Positions 15,415 to 24,477 of a stretch of 53,872 bases of DNA are shown here, piece after piece (within the stretch, counting starts at the first letter, position 1; each line of letters opens with the position of its first letter). Made by a program: the position numbers and the translations under genes. Below the pieces are notes generated by a model, which was not told where the DNA came from, searched no databases, and saw nothing but the letters and a program-made list of their open reading frames with translations. This stretch comes from Paludibacteraceae bacterium (lineage in GTDB: Bacteria; Bacteroidota; Bacteroidia; Bacteroidales; Paludibacteraceae): the NCBI GenBank assembly GCA_017628395.1, contig JAGBZD010000025.1, forward strand, positions 1 through 53,872, given 5' to 3'.

Positions 15415-17712
15415 CTAACACCCACCTAAATAAGCATGCATGGCTTGCGCTGCTTTTCTGCCGTCAGCCATAGCAAGGATAACGGTAGCACCACCTCGAA
15501 CAATATCTCCGCCTGCAAATAGCATAGGCAATGATGATTGCATCTGCTCATTGACCACAATTGTTCCTTTCTTGGATATCTCCAAGCCAGCTACGGTTGA
15601 TGGAATCAATGGGTTTGGACTCACGCCTACGCTCACGATAACCAAATCCACAGGCAGCGTGACGGTCTTTCCTTCTACGGCTACAGGACTACGGCGTCCT
15701 GACTCATCAGGCTCGCCTAAGGTCATTACTTGCAGCACCGCTTTTGCTACACGCCCTTGTTCATTAGCGTGATACTCCACTGGGTTATGCAGGGTCATAA
15801 ACTCAACACCCTCTTCTTTGGCATGGCGCACTTCCTCCACGCGGGCGGGCATCTCCTCTTCGCTACGACGATATACGATGATGACACGCTCTGCTCCCAA
15901 TCGTTTGGCAGTGCGCACGGCATCCATAGCTGTGTTGCCACCTCCAACCACCATCACGGTCTTCGCCCGCAGCAGTGGTGTATCATTATCTTGTGCGGCA
16001 GCGCCCATGAGGTTCACACGCGTGAGGTACTCGTTGCACGACATTACACCGTTGAGGTTCTCGCCTGGGATATTCATGAAGCGTGGCAATCCTGCTCCGC
16101 TACCAACAAAGATACCCTTATATCCTTGCGCTTGCAAGTCCTCTATGGTCAGTGTCTTACCAATAATCGTATCGCATTGAAAGGTCACACCCAGTCGGCG
16201 CAATCCCTCTATCTCGCGGTCCACAACAGCATTGGGCAAACGAAACTCTGGGATACCGTAGCGCAATACGCCACCCACCTCGTGTAATGCTTCAAACACC
16301 GTCACTTGGTAACCGAACTTAGCCATATCACCAGCAAAAGCCAAGCCAGCAGGACCACTACCCACTACTGCTATCTTCTTGCCTTTCGCCTCTTGCCTTT
16401 CGCCTTTCACCTCTAATTTACTATTATCCGCCACAAAGCGCTCCAGATAACCTATAGCCACCGCTTCCTTGCCCATTTTCACATGGATACATTGCGCCTC
16501 GCATTGTTTCTCTTGTGGGCATACGCGTCCGCATACAGCAGGCAATGTGCTGCTCTGTTGAATCACTGCTGCGGCACCCAATATATTGCCAATCTCCAGT
16601 TGCTTGATAAAACCAGGGATATTGATATTCACAGGACAACCCTTCACACAAGTAGGATTCTTGCAATCCAAGCAGCGATGTGATTCGGTGATGGCTTGCT
16701 CCATGGTCAAACCTTGGTTCACCTCTTCATATAAGGACTGAACACGCACTTCGGGTGCCAGTTCTGGCATCTTTACGCGTGGAATAGCAACTCTGTCTTT
16801 TGCTTTTCCTGTAAATGGTGCTACTACTGTCGCCTCCGTATCCTTTATTCCCTCTTGTGTTCGATTTGACGATGGAACCACCTCTGCCTCACTATGGTGT
16901 TGATATTCTTCATATGCTCCTCTTTCCTCCGCAGTGTATTGTCGTAAACGGGATAACATCTCATCAAAATCCACGGCATGGGCATCAAACTCAGGACCGT
17001 CCACGCAGACGAACTTCGTCTTACCTCCTACCGTCACGCGGCACGCGCCACACATACCCGTGCCGTCCACCATGATAGTGTTCAGACTGGCTTCGGTAGG
17101 AATATCGTATTTCTTTGTAGTCAGTGCCACAAACTTCATCATGATAGCAGGACCGATAGTGATGCATTTATCCACCTGCTCGCGCTGAATGACTTGCTCC
17201 ACGCCCATGGTCACCAATCCCTTTTGCCCTAACGAACCATCATCGGTCATGATGATCAGTTCATCCGACACCGCAGCCAACTGCTCACGCAGAATGATGA
17301 GTTCTGCCGTACGGGCTGCTAATACGGTGATGACGCGGTTGCCTGCTTCTTTGAGGGCGCGTGCAATAGGCAACATAGGTGCTGCACCCACGCCGCCACA
17401 AGCACAGACCACCGTGCCGAAGTGCTTAATCGTGGTGGCTTTGCCCAATGGCCCTACCAAGTTTGCCACTTCATCGCCCGCCTCAAGTGCCACCAGTTTG
17501 CTACTACTCACACCTATGCGTTGCACCACCAGTGTGATAGTACCGCGTTCCGTATCCGCATCAGCAATAGTGAGTGGCATGCGTTCGCTATGTTCATCCA
17601 CACGCACCATCACAAAGTGACCAGCGCGACGACTATTCGCAATCAGCGGAGCTTCTAATACAAGCTCCGCCACATTCTCAGAGAAGAATCGTTTTGATAT
17701 AATCTTTGCCAT
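15415..17712 (-). CDS. Fused NfnA-NfnB-type ferredoxin:NADP oxidoreductase / GltD-like, 765 aa
   Basis: Residues 1-~275 are a ferredoxin-NADP reductase/DHODH-B-like subunit, with the FAD region 'RMPLTIADADTERGTITLVVQ', the NAD region 'CGGVGAAPMLPIARAL' and 2Fe-2S cysteines in 'GTGMCGACRVTVGGKTKFVC'. Residues ~320-765 are a glutamate-synthase-small-subunit-like oxidoreductase: 4Fe-4S cysteines 'CLDCKNPTCVKGCPV', FAD loop 'GSGPAGLAFAGD', NADPH loop 'GGGNTAMDAV'. This resembles NfnAB, which balances NADH, NADPH and ferredoxin in anaerobes. The exact electron partners cannot be told. The segment LEVKGERQEAKGKK (~432-446), just before the FAD loop, is encoded by repeat DNA. It is the last gene of the pyrE operon. 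Confidence 0.87.
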   Translation of the reverse strand: MAKIISKRFFSENVAELVLEAPLIANSRRAGHFVMVRVDEHSERMPLTIADADTERGTITLVVQRIGVSSSKLVALEAGDEVANLVGPLGKATTIKHFGTVVCACGGVGAAPMLPIARALKEAGNRVITVLAARTAELIILREQLAAVSDELIIMTDDGSLGQKGLVTMGVEQVIQREQVDKCITIGPAIMMKFVALTTKKYDIPTEASLNTIMVDGTGMCGACRVTVGGKTKFVCVDGPEFDAHAVDFDEMLSRLRQYTAEERGAYEEYQHHSEAEVVPSSNRTQEGIKDTEATVVAPFTGKAKDRVAIPRVKMPELAPEVRVQSLYEEVNQGLTMEQAITESHRCLDCKNPTCVKGCPVNINIPGFIKQLEIGNILGAAAVIQQSSTLPAVCGRVCPQEKQCEAQCIHVKMGKEAVAIGYLERFVADNSKLEVKGERQEAKGKKIAVVGSGPAGLAFAGDMAKFGYQVTVFEALHEVGGVLRYGIPEFRLPNAVVDREIEGLRRLGVTFQCDTIIGKTLTIEDLQAQGYKGIFVGSGAGLPRFMNIPGENLNGVMSCNEYLTRVNLMGAAAQDNDTPLLRAKTVMVVGGGNTAMDAVRTAKRLGAERVIIVYRRSEEEMPARVEEVRHAKEEGVEFMTLHNPVEYHANEQGRVAKAVLQVMTLGEPDESGRRSPVAVEGKTVTLPVDLVIVSVGVSPNPLIPSTVAGLEISKKGTIVVNEQMQSSLPMLFAGGDIVRGGATVILAMADGRKAAQAMHAYLGGC
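16377..16415. repeat. TTGCCTTTCGCC-type repeats inside nfn coding sequence
   Basis: Tandem GCCTTTCGCCTCTT words (coding strand GGCGAAAGGCAAGA) sit in the linker before the FAD loop. Similar words fill the spacer directly upstream of this gene at 17719-17757. Confidence 0.7.
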
Positions 17713-17718
17713 ACTCCC

Positions 17719-17757
17719 CGCCTTTAACCTCTAACCTTTAGCCTCTCGCCTTATAGC
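17719..17757. repeat. Spacer repeats between nfn and deoC
   Basis: CCTTTAACCTCTAACCTTTA and related words form a degenerate tandem array filling the spacer up to the nfn start codon. Confidence 0.6.
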
Positions 17758-18636
17758 CTAAAAATACTTCACTTCCTCGCCCATGATACTCGTGAGCAGG
17801 TTGTTTGCCAAGCGGCTGGCGCCAAAGCGGAACGACTCATTATTGAGCCATTGTTCACCAAGAATCTCTTTCACCAAAGTATAGTGTTGCACCGCCTCGT
17901 CGGTGGTACTAACACCGCCCGCAGGCTTGTAGCATACTTTTTGTCCCGTCTTAGCGTGCCAATCCTTGATGGCGTGGCACATGATATAGGTAGCTTCAGG
18001 TGTCGCATTCACAGCTATCTTGCCCGTAGAAGTCTTGATGAAATCGGCTCCCGCAGCCATAGCCAAGATACTGGCTTTGTAAATATTCTCCGCAGTCTTA
18101 AGCGCACCTGTCTCCAGAATCACCTTCAAGTGTGCATCGCGAATAGCGGCTTTTATTTCGGAAATTTCATCATATACCTCTTGGTAATTACCTTCAAGGA
18201 ATTTGCCAATAGAGATTACAATGTCAATCTCTGTTGCGCCTGCTGCCACTGCCATAGCGGCTTCTGCTACTTTCACTTCGATGAATGTTTGCGAAGCTGG
18301 GAATCCCGCAGCCACTGCAGCTATGCCGATAGGTTCGGTCAGCACCTCTTTGGCAGTTTCCACCAAAGCAGGGTACACGCACATTGCTGCTACATTAGGC
18401 ACACCAGGGAAGTGACCATCAAAGTCATTTACCTTCTGAGCCATAGTAGCCACCTTTTCTGTCGTGTCATCACCATTGAGCGTGGTGAGGTCTATCTGAT
18501 GAAGACATTGCATCCACACCTCTCGGGTATTATTTTCTTCTTTATGACTTGCTAAAATGTCCGCAGTATTTTTCTTTACTAATTCATCGGTCAATATGCA
18601 GGGATATTCCGCAAAGAGTTGTTCAAACTTTTCCAT
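17758..18636 (-). CDS. deoC: Deoxyribose-phosphate aldolase DeoC, 292 aa
   Basis: DeoC splits 2-deoxyribose 5-phosphate into acetaldehyde and glyceraldehyde 3-phosphate. The TIM-barrel pattern is clear: 'VAAVAAGFPASQTFIEVKVAEAAMAVAAGATEIDIVIS', 'LKVILETGAL', and 'GADFIKTSTGKIAVNATPE' carrying the Schiff-base lysine. The C-terminal 'RFGASRLANNLL' fits the phosphate-binding end. It lies between psd and nfn in the minus-strand operon. It has about 40 more N-terminal residues than the short bacterial form, as in the longer class. Confidence 0.94.
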   Translation of the reverse strand: MEKFEQLFAEYPCILTDELVKKNTADILASHKEENNTREVWMQCLHQIDLTTLNGDDTTEKVATMAQKVNDFDGHFPGVPNVAAMCVYPALVETAKEVLTEPIGIAAVAAGFPASQTFIEVKVAEAAMAVAAGATEIDIVISIGKFLEGNYQEVYDEISEIKAAIRDAHLKVILETGALKTAENIYKASILAMAAGADFIKTSTGKIAVNATPEATYIMCHAIKDWHAKTGQKVCYKPAGGVSTTDEAVQHYTLVKEILGEQWLNNESFRFGASRLANNLLTSIMGEEVKYF

Positions 18637-18660
18637 ATTCTCGCCTTTAAACTTTATAAA

Positions 18661-19344
18661 CTAATTTAATCTTCCTATCACGGTTTCATTGCCTGTTACA
18701 GCTTCGCCCACTTTCACATAAATCTCCGTATCCAGTGGCAAGTACAAATCAACGCGCGAGCCAAACTTGATGAAACCAAAGTGTTCGTTGCGTTGCGCAC
18801 GATGTCCTGGTTTAGCGTAGGTTACGATGCGGCGTGCCATCGCACCCGCTATTTGGCGAACAGCCAGTTGCACTTTCGATGCCGTTTCAATCACCACCAA
18901 CGAGCGTTCGTTTTCGGTGCTGGACTTAGGCAACCATGCACCTTGATGACGACCATCTTGATGCTCTGACACCAATACCGTTCCTTCAATGGGATACCAG
19001 TTAGCATGCACATTAAATGGCGACATGAAGATGCTCACCTGCAAACGCTTTTCGTGGAAATACTCCTGCTCCACAGTGGGTTCTATTACTACTATTCTAC
19101 CATCCGCAGGAGCAATGAGCAGATTGTCATCACTTACCTCCACTATACGCGTTGGATTGCGGAAGAAATAGGTTACAAACACCAATAATGTAGCTGTCAA
19201 CAGTAGCGTGATAGCACTCAACCATGTAGGCATGTACATAAACATAGGTACATTGATAGCAAATATCAATAAAGTTAGCATTGCTATCAAACTACGCCCC
19301 TCACGGTGAATACGAATTCGTTTTTTTCTTTTCTTATTTCCCAT
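18661..19344 (-). CDS. psd: Phosphatidylserine decarboxylase, 227 aa
   Basis: It makes phosphatidylethanolamine from phosphatidylserine at the inner membrane. After a Lys/Arg-rich start there are two hydrophobic segments (~18-38 and ~42-62). The family core follows: 'YFFRNPTRI', 'APADGRIVVIEP', 'FMSPFNVHANWYPIEG', and the self-cleavage site 'KFGSRVD' (pyruvoyl formed at the Ser). The size matches the short type without a signal. I chose the ATG at 19344. It is co-directional with and close to its neighbours in the operon. Confidence 0.93.
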   Translation of the reverse strand: MGNKKRKKRIRIHREGRSLIAMLTLLIFAINVPMFMYMPTWLSAITLLLTATLLVFVTYFFRNPTRIVEVSDDNLLIAPADGRIVVIEPTVEQEYFHEKRLQVSIFMSPFNVHANWYPIEGTVLVSEHQDGRHQGAWLPKSSTENERSLVVIETASKVQLAVRQIAGAMARRIVTYAKPGHRAQRNEHFGFIKFGSRVDLYLPLDTEIYVKVGEAVTGNETVIGRLN

Positions 19345-19377
19345 AATTGTAGAATTGTTTATCGGTTTGCATAGTGG

Positions 19378-19809
19378 TTATGCCCACTGATTATAAGGCA
19401 CTTGGCAAAGCATATCTACCGCTTGGTCAAGTCCTTGTTGTAGTTTCTTTTCGAACATCATACGGAACATCATTGGTATATCTGCCTTAATGGTAAGTTT
19501 GATGCGGGTATCTTGCTCTGCCATTTGTTTGAGTTGAATCCACATATTAATGTCCATAGGTAGGTTATCTACCCCGAACTTTATGGTTTTATACTCCTCT
19601 TTCTCCACAATGCGAATGGTGAATTTCTGCGCCATTCCATCTATTTTGATGCGAATATAGTCGGCGGTGATTTCCATTTCTTTCACTTTGTCTTTGGGAA
19701 TCATCTCGCTGAATCGTTGCAAGTTTTCCAGATTGCTCAGCACAGCATACACCACCTTGTCTTCGTGGGGTATTTGTCCTATTTTGCTTTCGTATTTGGT
19801 TGCTGCCAT
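19378..19809 (-). CDS. SRPBCC/START-like protein, 143 aa
   Basis: A small alpha/beta protein with the SRPBCC pattern: 'YAVLSNLENLQRFSEMIPKDKVKEMEITADYIRIKIDGMAQKFTIRI', then 'TRIKLTIKADIPMMFRMMFEKKLQQGLDQAVDMLC'. Such proteins bind hydrophobic ligands or act as cyclases, and no ligand can be named. I chose ATG 19809 (MAATKYESK), since the longer frame overlaps the pyrE end. It is placed 4 bases after pyrE, so it is surely co-transcribed. Confidence 0.8.
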   Translation of the reverse strand: MAATKYESKIGQIPHEDKVVYAVLSNLENLQRFSEMIPKDKVKEMEITADYIRIKIDGMAQKFTIRIVEKEEYKTIKFGVDNLPMDINMWIQLKQMAEQDTRIKLTIKADIPMMFRMMFEKKLQQGLDQAVDMLCQVPYNQWA

Positions 19810-19813
19810 TGTG

Positions 19814-20446
19814 TTATTTCTCCCATTGGGCAGGATTTTTCTGCCATTGTTGTATGATAGATTTCTGTTCTTCATCAATAAACTCCATTGCAGATGCGTG
19901 TCGCAATACAGTTTCTATGTTTGTCAAGGAGGTGAGTGTAACATCCATTTTTTCCAGTTTCTTGCTTGTGGCAGCGAACTGATAGTCGAAGATTGTTACC
20001 ACTCCAAGCACTTTACAGCCATTGTTTCGAATGGCCTCAATCACTTTGACGATATTTTCGCCAGTATTCACTTGGTTTTCCACTATCACCACACTTTGCC
20101 TTGGTCTTAGGTCGCCTTCGATTTGATTCTCCAAACCATGATCTTTTGGTTGTGGGTGTACATATACGAAAGGCATGCTCAGTTGCTCTGCAACGAGTAC
20201 ACCATGTGCGATAGCATTGGTGGCAACACCAGCTATGATGTCTGCATCAGGATACATTTCTGAGATTACGCGTGCCAACTCCAGTCGAATAAAATCCCGC
20301 ATTTTAGGATAGGACAATACTTTTCTATCATCGCAATACATCGGTGCGGTCCAACCATTTGCCCAAACGAATGGATTTTTGGGCTGAAACTTAATGGCTT
20401 TCAGCTGCAACAACCTAACAGCAGTGAGTTCTTGTAAGATTTTCAT
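19814..20446 (-). CDS. pyrE: Orotate phosphoribosyltransferase PyrE, 210 aa
   Basis: PyrE joins orotate and PRPP to give OMP in pyrimidine synthesis. It shows 'GWTAPMYCDDRKVLSYPKMR' (substrate loop), 'ADIIAGVATNAIAHGVLVAEQLSMPFVYV', the flexible 'PKDHGLENQIEGDL' loop and a PRPP-loop version 'VVIVENQVNTGENIVKVIEAI'. The common acidic pair of the PRPP motif (VEDxxT) reads VENQVNT here, with Asn replacing the usual Asp. It is the first gene of the operon, with a promoter box 45 bases upstream. Confidence 0.9.
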   Translation of the reverse strand: MKILQELTAVRLLQLKAIKFQPKNPFVWANGWTAPMYCDDRKVLSYPKMRDFIRLELARVISEMYPDADIIAGVATNAIAHGVLVAEQLSMPFVYVHPQPKDHGLENQIEGDLRPRQSVVIVENQVNTGENIVKVIEAIRNNGCKVLGVVTIFDYQFAATSKKLEKMDVTLTSLTNIETVLRHASAMEFIDEEQKSIIQQWQKNPAQWEK

Positions 20447-20490
20447 ATATTATTATGGTTTTAGATGGGTTTCTACTACGAAAATTTGGG

Positions 20491-20498
20491 CAAAGGTA
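20491..20498 (-). promoter_or_regulatory. -7 box TACCTTTG of pyrE operon
   Basis: CAAAGGTA on the plus strand, 45 bases before the pyrE ATG. It probably drives pyrE, the START-like gene, psd, deoC and nfn. Confidence 0.7.
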
Positions 20499-20552
20499 CA
20501 ACTTTTTTCTGACATATGCAACATTCGATACATTTTTACATGTCAATTCATC

Positions 20553-21551
20553 TTAAAGCAAGGTTTTTCCGACTGCTTGAGCAATAGGTTGCAACGATGC
20601 ATACATCTGAGCAAACTGCTCGTGGTTGAGTTGTTGTGGCGCATCGCTTCGCGCACATGACGGGCATGGATGCGTTTCTATCAATAACCCATCTACCCCC
20701 ATCGCTGTACAAGCACGAGCCAAAGTTGGAATACCATACGAATAGCCCATTGCGTGACTGGGGTCTATAATAATCGGCAAGTTGCAATGCTCTTTCAACC
20801 ACGCTACGCCACAAAGGTCAAGGGTAAAACGCGTGTTGGTCTCAAAGCTGCGAATACCGCGTTCGCAAAGAATGACTTGTTCGTTGCCGCAACTCATAAT
20901 AAAATCAGCCGCATTGACCAATTCTTGCAATGTAGAGCCAAAACCACGCTTCAAAATAACGGGTTTTCCTGATTGTCCCGCTGCGGTGAGTAACCCGTGA
21001 TCATACATTGCCTTTGCACCTATTTGCACAATGTCGGCATACGCTATCACCTTGTCGGCATGCGAAGCATCACGCATCTCAGTGGCTATCAGCATGCCAT
21101 ACTTGTCGCGCATCTCCGCAAGCAGTTTCAGACCATCTTCGCCCAATCCGCGAAAGGTATAGGGCGAAGTGCGGGGCTTATAGCAACCCGCACGCAGCAC
21201 GCGAATGCCCTGCTGTTGCAGCATTTGACAAGATGCCTCAATCTGTTCTCTACTCTCCACAGCACATGGACCTGCAATCATCCATTGATAGCGACCATCG
21301 CCGCCTATATACGAGTTCCCCAGCGCAATACTATGGGTAGCGGAATGGTATGTGCGAGAAGACAACTGCATATCGGTGGGCAAAACCCAATAGTCAGTAG
21401 CCACACCACGCAGCACCTCTGGTAATGTTTGGACTGAAGAAGGAGTCACGAAGACATAACACGAGGGCTTACGCACACAGAGCGCATTGACCTCGTTCGC
21501 AAGCATTGCTACCTGCTTTGAATCCATATGTATAGGAAGGTGAATAACCAT
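20553..21551 (-). CDS. 3-deoxy-7-phosphoheptulonate (DAHP) synthase, 332 aa
   Basis: The first step of the shikimate pathway, joining PEP and erythrose 4-phosphate. It belongs to the type I-beta group: N-terminal ferredoxin-like domain (~1-75), then the barrel with 'MIAGPCAVESREQI', 'VLRAGCYKPRTSPYTFRGLGEDGL', 'GKPVILKRG', 'RGIRSFE...TLDL' and 'IIIDPSHAMG'. In some Bacteroidota the enzyme is fused to chorismate mutase, and no such domain is present here. A Cys-rich insertion near the end (HPCPSCARSDAPQQ) replaces the usual 'HP.P..A.SDG'. It is last in the kds group. Confidence 0.92.
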   Translation of the reverse strand: MVIHLPIHMDSKQVAMLANEVNALCVRKPSCYVFVTPSSVQTLPEVLRGVATDYWVLPTDMQLSSRTYHSATHSIALGNSYIGGDGRYQWMIAGPCAVESREQIEASCQMLQQQGIRVLRAGCYKPRTSPYTFRGLGEDGLKLLAEMRDKYGMLIATEMRDASHADKVIAYADIVQIGAKAMYDHGLLTAAGQSGKPVILKRGFGSTLQELVNAADFIMSCGNEQVILCERGIRSFETNTRFTLDLCGVAWLKEHCNLPIIIDPSHAMGYSYGIPTLARACTAMGVDGLLIETHPCPSCARSDAPQQLNHEQFAQMYASLQPIAQAVGKTLL

Positions 21552-21579
21552 TGCGATTTACGATTTGACAAATTACAAT

Positions 21580-22542
21580 TTAGTTGAAATCAATGATATG
21601 GTGAATAGAGATAATACCAATGATAGTTGCGGTCTCGGGTGTTTCGGTCACTGCCAGCGTGGTGATATTATGCTTATCCATTATAGCCAACGCATCCGTC
21701 AGAAGGGCATCTTGACAAATCTTCTTATAGGAAGGTGTCATTACCTGCTCAGCGGTGATTTGCACATCATTATAGCGTTGTATAGCACGACGCACATCAC
21801 CGTCGGTGATAATACCTACACATTGCCCCATCGGTTGCAATTGGTCATAAACCATAGTCATACCTAAATGCTTATCGGTCATCTCACACACCACATCGCG
21901 GAAACATGTATTCAGTTGCACACGAGGCACATTGGTGGACATGAAGTTCTTCACCCGTCCCAGCAGTTTTCTACCCAATGCGCCACCAGGATGATACAAT
22001 GCAAAGTTTTCTGCCTTGAACTGACGCAGTTCCATCAGACAAACCATCATCGCATCGCCCATGAGCAGCGTAGCTGTGGTGGAAGTGGTAGGAGCCAAAC
22101 CCAACGGACATACTTCGCTATCCACATGCACAGACAAGGCATAGTCCGCACGCAAAGCCAATGGCGATTGGAGATTGCCCGTCAATGCCACTATCGTACA
22201 GCCTATACGATGAATAGGGTCTATGGCGTTTAGGATTTCGCTGGTCTCGCCGCTATTGCTTACCAAAATCACCACATCATCTTTGCTTATCATACCCAAG
22301 TCGCCATGCATAGCTTCTGCTACATTCACAAAGATAGATGGTGTACCTGTCGATGCAAAAGATGCAGCCATCTTATGCCCTACAATGCCCGTCTTACCGA
22401 TGCCTAACACCACCACTTTGCCTTGGCAAGCGTACAACACTTCGATCACTCGATCAAAATCACCATTGATAGAGTCACGCAAGCGTTGCAACTCGCAAAT
22501 CTCATCTGTAAATATTTGTTTTGCTCTTTCTGCGTGAGTCAT
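21580..22542 (-). CDS. kdsD: Arabinose-5-phosphate isomerase KdsD, 320 aa
   Basis: It converts ribulose 5-phosphate to arabinose 5-phosphate, the precursor of Kdo for lipopolysaccharide. Residues ~35-170 form the SIS sugar-isomerase domain ('VVVLGIGKTGIVGHKMAASFASTGTPSIFV', 'VILVSNSGETSEIL'). Residues ~200-320 form a CBS pair ('FMSTNVPRV', 'GIITDGDVRRAIQ'). Its ATG overlaps the kdsA stop (TAATG), so the two consecutive Kdo steps are coupled. Confidence 0.94.
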   Translation of the reverse strand: MTHAERAKQIFTDEICELQRLRDSINGDFDRVIEVLYACQGKVVVLGIGKTGIVGHKMAASFASTGTPSIFVNVAEAMHGDLGMISKDDVVILVSNSGETSEILNAIDPIHRIGCTIVALTGNLQSPLALRADYALSVHVDSEVCPLGLAPTTSTTATLLMGDAMMVCLMELRQFKAENFALYHPGGALGRKLLGRVKNFMSTNVPRVQLNTCFRDVVCEMTDKHLGMTMVYDQLQPMGQCVGIITDGDVRRAIQRYNDVQITAEQVMTPSYKKICQDALLTDALAIMDKHNITTLAVTETPETATIIGIISIHHIIDFN

Positions 22543-23330
22543 TATTCTGCGCTTTGAAATTGTTGTGTTAATTGATCAATAGCAATTGCTTGCTCTAAAA
22601 CCTTTTGTACATCGCTTAATCGTACTTGGTTGGCAGCATCGGAAATCGCCTCTTCAGGATTAGGGTGTACCTCTAAAAACAAGCCAGCCACTCCCACTGC
22701 CAATGCAGCACGCATCAAATGGGGTACCATAGCTCTGTTTCCACCCGTAACTCCCAACTGACTACTGGGTTGTTGCACCGCATGGGTAGCATCAAACACC
22801 ACTGGATAGCCATATTCGCGCATCTTTACCAGCGAAGTCATATCCACCACGATATTGCCATAGCCAAAGCTCGAACCGCGTTCGGTGAGCCAAATTCCTG
22901 CTTTTTCGCCTTTCGCCTTTTCTATCTTGTCTATCGCGCCACGCATGTCCCATGGTGCCATAAACTGCCCTTTCTTCACATTCACAATCTTGCCCGTCTT
23001 AGCAGCAGCTACCAACAAGTCGGTTTGACGCGATAGAAAAGCGGGTATTTGCAACACATCCGCCACTTCTGCCACAGGAGCACATTGCCACGACTCATGT
23101 ACATCCGTCAGGATGGGCAAATCAAAACTTGTCTTGACATCTTGTAGAATCTTCAATCCCTCTTCCATACCCACACCGCGCTCCGACATACTCGTGCGGT
23201 TGGCTTTGTCGTAGGACGACTTGAAATACAAGGTCACCCCCAGTCGCTCGCACACCTGCTTCAGCGTTTCCGCCGTGTGCATCACCATATCACGACTTTC
23301 TATGGCACAAGGTCCTGCTATGAGAAACAT
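22542..23330 (-). CDS. kdsA: 3-deoxy-8-phosphooctulonate (Kdo-8-P) synthase KdsA, 262 aa
   Basis: KdsA condenses PEP with arabinose 5-phosphate. The signatures are 'IAGPCAIESRDM', 'YFKSSYDKANRTS', 'PILTDVHESWQC', 'IPAFLSRQTDLL', 'VNVKKGQFMAPWDM', 'LTERGSSFGY' and 'FDATHAVQQPS'. A short run KIEKAKGEKAG (~133-143) is encoded by AAAGGCGAAAGGCGA words like those in the nfn linker and spacers. In length it still fits the family. It precedes kdsD directly. Confidence 0.94.
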   Translation of the reverse strand: MFLIAGPCAIESRDMVMHTAETLKQVCERLGVTLYFKSSYDKANRTSMSERGVGMEEGLKILQDVKTSFDLPILTDVHESWQCAPVAEVADVLQIPAFLSRQTDLLVAAAKTGKIVNVKKGQFMAPWDMRGAIDKIEKAKGEKAGIWLTERGSSFGYGNIVVDMTSLVKMREYGYPVVFDATHAVQQPSSQLGVTGGNRAMVPHLMRAALAVGVAGLFLEVHPNPEEAISDAANQVRLSDVQKVLEQAIAIDQLTQQFQSAE

Positions 23331-23340
23331 AATCCTTTAA

Positions 23341-23378
23341 TTTTTATGGCTCCCAGCATCCGGTTGCCGGTATCCAAA
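23341..23378. repeat. Spacer repeat CATCCGGTTGCCGG
   Basis: A short spacer containing CAGCATCCGGTTGCCGG, the word family that also occurs inside the glycosyltransferase gene at 14945-15004. Confidence 0.5.
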
Positions 23379-24470
23379 TTACTTTGTATAAATGCGTACC
23401 CAATCAATATCCAACTGACCAGCTCCCGCTTTTTGATTCTCTGGGATATAACTGCGAACAAGCAAGTGCAATGCTTCGCCTGCCAATGGGTTTTGACTGC
23501 GCAAAACCTCTTGATTATTCACATAGTTCACCACCTCTTTCTCGTTCCAAACGAGCGTGTAGATTAGTTCACCTTTCATCGCTTGTTCGCCCAAGATATT
23601 CAATGCTTTTTTCGCATTGACGGAGGTCAAACACAACAGATGTTTGGCTTTACCAGAGCAACGCACTTTGGCTTGCAGCACACCCGCTTTAGGCGCCACA
23701 GCTTCTGCGGTATGCCAAATATCACTGGTGTAGGCAAAGTCATGCATAATCATACCCTTAGTAGGGTGCCAAGCAGGCGCAGTGGTTTTCTCTTTTTTGG
23801 TAGAAATAGTCAGCACGCGATTAGCAACTTGGGTATTGCGACCTTGCGTATAGGCTTGTTGCTCACTTACATGCGAATGGTCGGCTTTGAATTCCTTGCT
23901 TGGGTACAGGAAACCCGTCTTCCAAACACTGGACATTTGTGCAGTCTCAAACTCCGCAGCCCACAGCATCTTATAGCTCTCTAATTCCGCAATCTCTTTC
24001 TCTGTATGTTGGAAGAAAAATACGATGTCTGCATGCTTTACCAATTCGTTGTAGCGTTTCTCTTGTTGGCTTTCAGGCGTAGTAAACCAGCGTTTCGGAT
24101 TCTTCCAAAAGGCATTGGCTTGTTGAAACTCAGGCGTCTGAATTTGCGCTGTTAATTCCAAGTATTGCACCACTTCTGGTTTTTCTTTCCATGCTTCTTT
24201 CTTGATCAAGTTATAGAGAACAACCGATGTGTTCCAACTGAGTTGTTTGTACAACGCCATTGTGCTACCCTCTTGTGTATCAGCGTAGCGAGTAGTAGTG
24301 AGTTTGGTCTTTTTAGCTTGAAATTCAGCCGACTCCACCACCTCTTTTAGGGTGTTATATTCTGCCAAGAGGTCGCTTTTTTCTACTTTGCGATATCGTA
24401 CAGCTATCTGCGCTTGTTCTTGCAGCCATTGCTCGAACGATTTAGTACTAAGCATTTTTACCGTTTGCAT
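23379..24470 (-). CDS. Large protein with GH16/ConA-like C-terminal part, 363 aa
   Basis: No confident family name. The N-terminal ~170 residues are helical and rich in Lys, Glu and Gln (for example 'LLAEYNTLKEVVESAEFQAKKTKL'). The C-terminal ~200 residues look like a concanavalin-A-type sandwich ('HPTKGMIMHDFAYTSDIWHTAEAVAPKAGVLQAKVRCSG', 'ELIYTLVWNEKEVVNYVNN') ending 'GQLDIDWVRIYTK', the typical last strand of family-16-like glycoside hydrolases. The catalytic ExDxxE motif is not visible, so it may bind rather than cut glycans. No signal peptide is seen. Confidence 0.6.
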   Translation of the reverse strand: MQTVKMLSTKSFEQWLQEQAQIAVRYRKVEKSDLLAEYNTLKEVVESAEFQAKKTKLTTTRYADTQEGSTMALYKQLSWNTSVVLYNLIKKEAWKEKPEVVQYLELTAQIQTPEFQQANAFWKNPKRWFTTPESQQEKRYNELVKHADIVFFFQHTEKEIAELESYKMLWAAEFETAQMSSVWKTGFLYPSKEFKADHSHVSEQQAYTQGRNTQVANRVLTISTKKEKTTAPAWHPTKGMIMHDFAYTSDIWHTAEAVAPKAGVLQAKVRCSGKAKHLLCLTSVNAKKALNILGEQAMKGELIYTLVWNEKEVVNYVNNQEVLRSQNPLAGEALHLLVRSYIPENQKAGAGQLDIDWVRIYTK

Positions 24471-24477
24471 AAGTATC

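Noticed and set aside
17851-18555. A 234-codon plus-strand frame opposite deoC
   Set aside because: Antisense shadow of a confidently identified aldolase gene.
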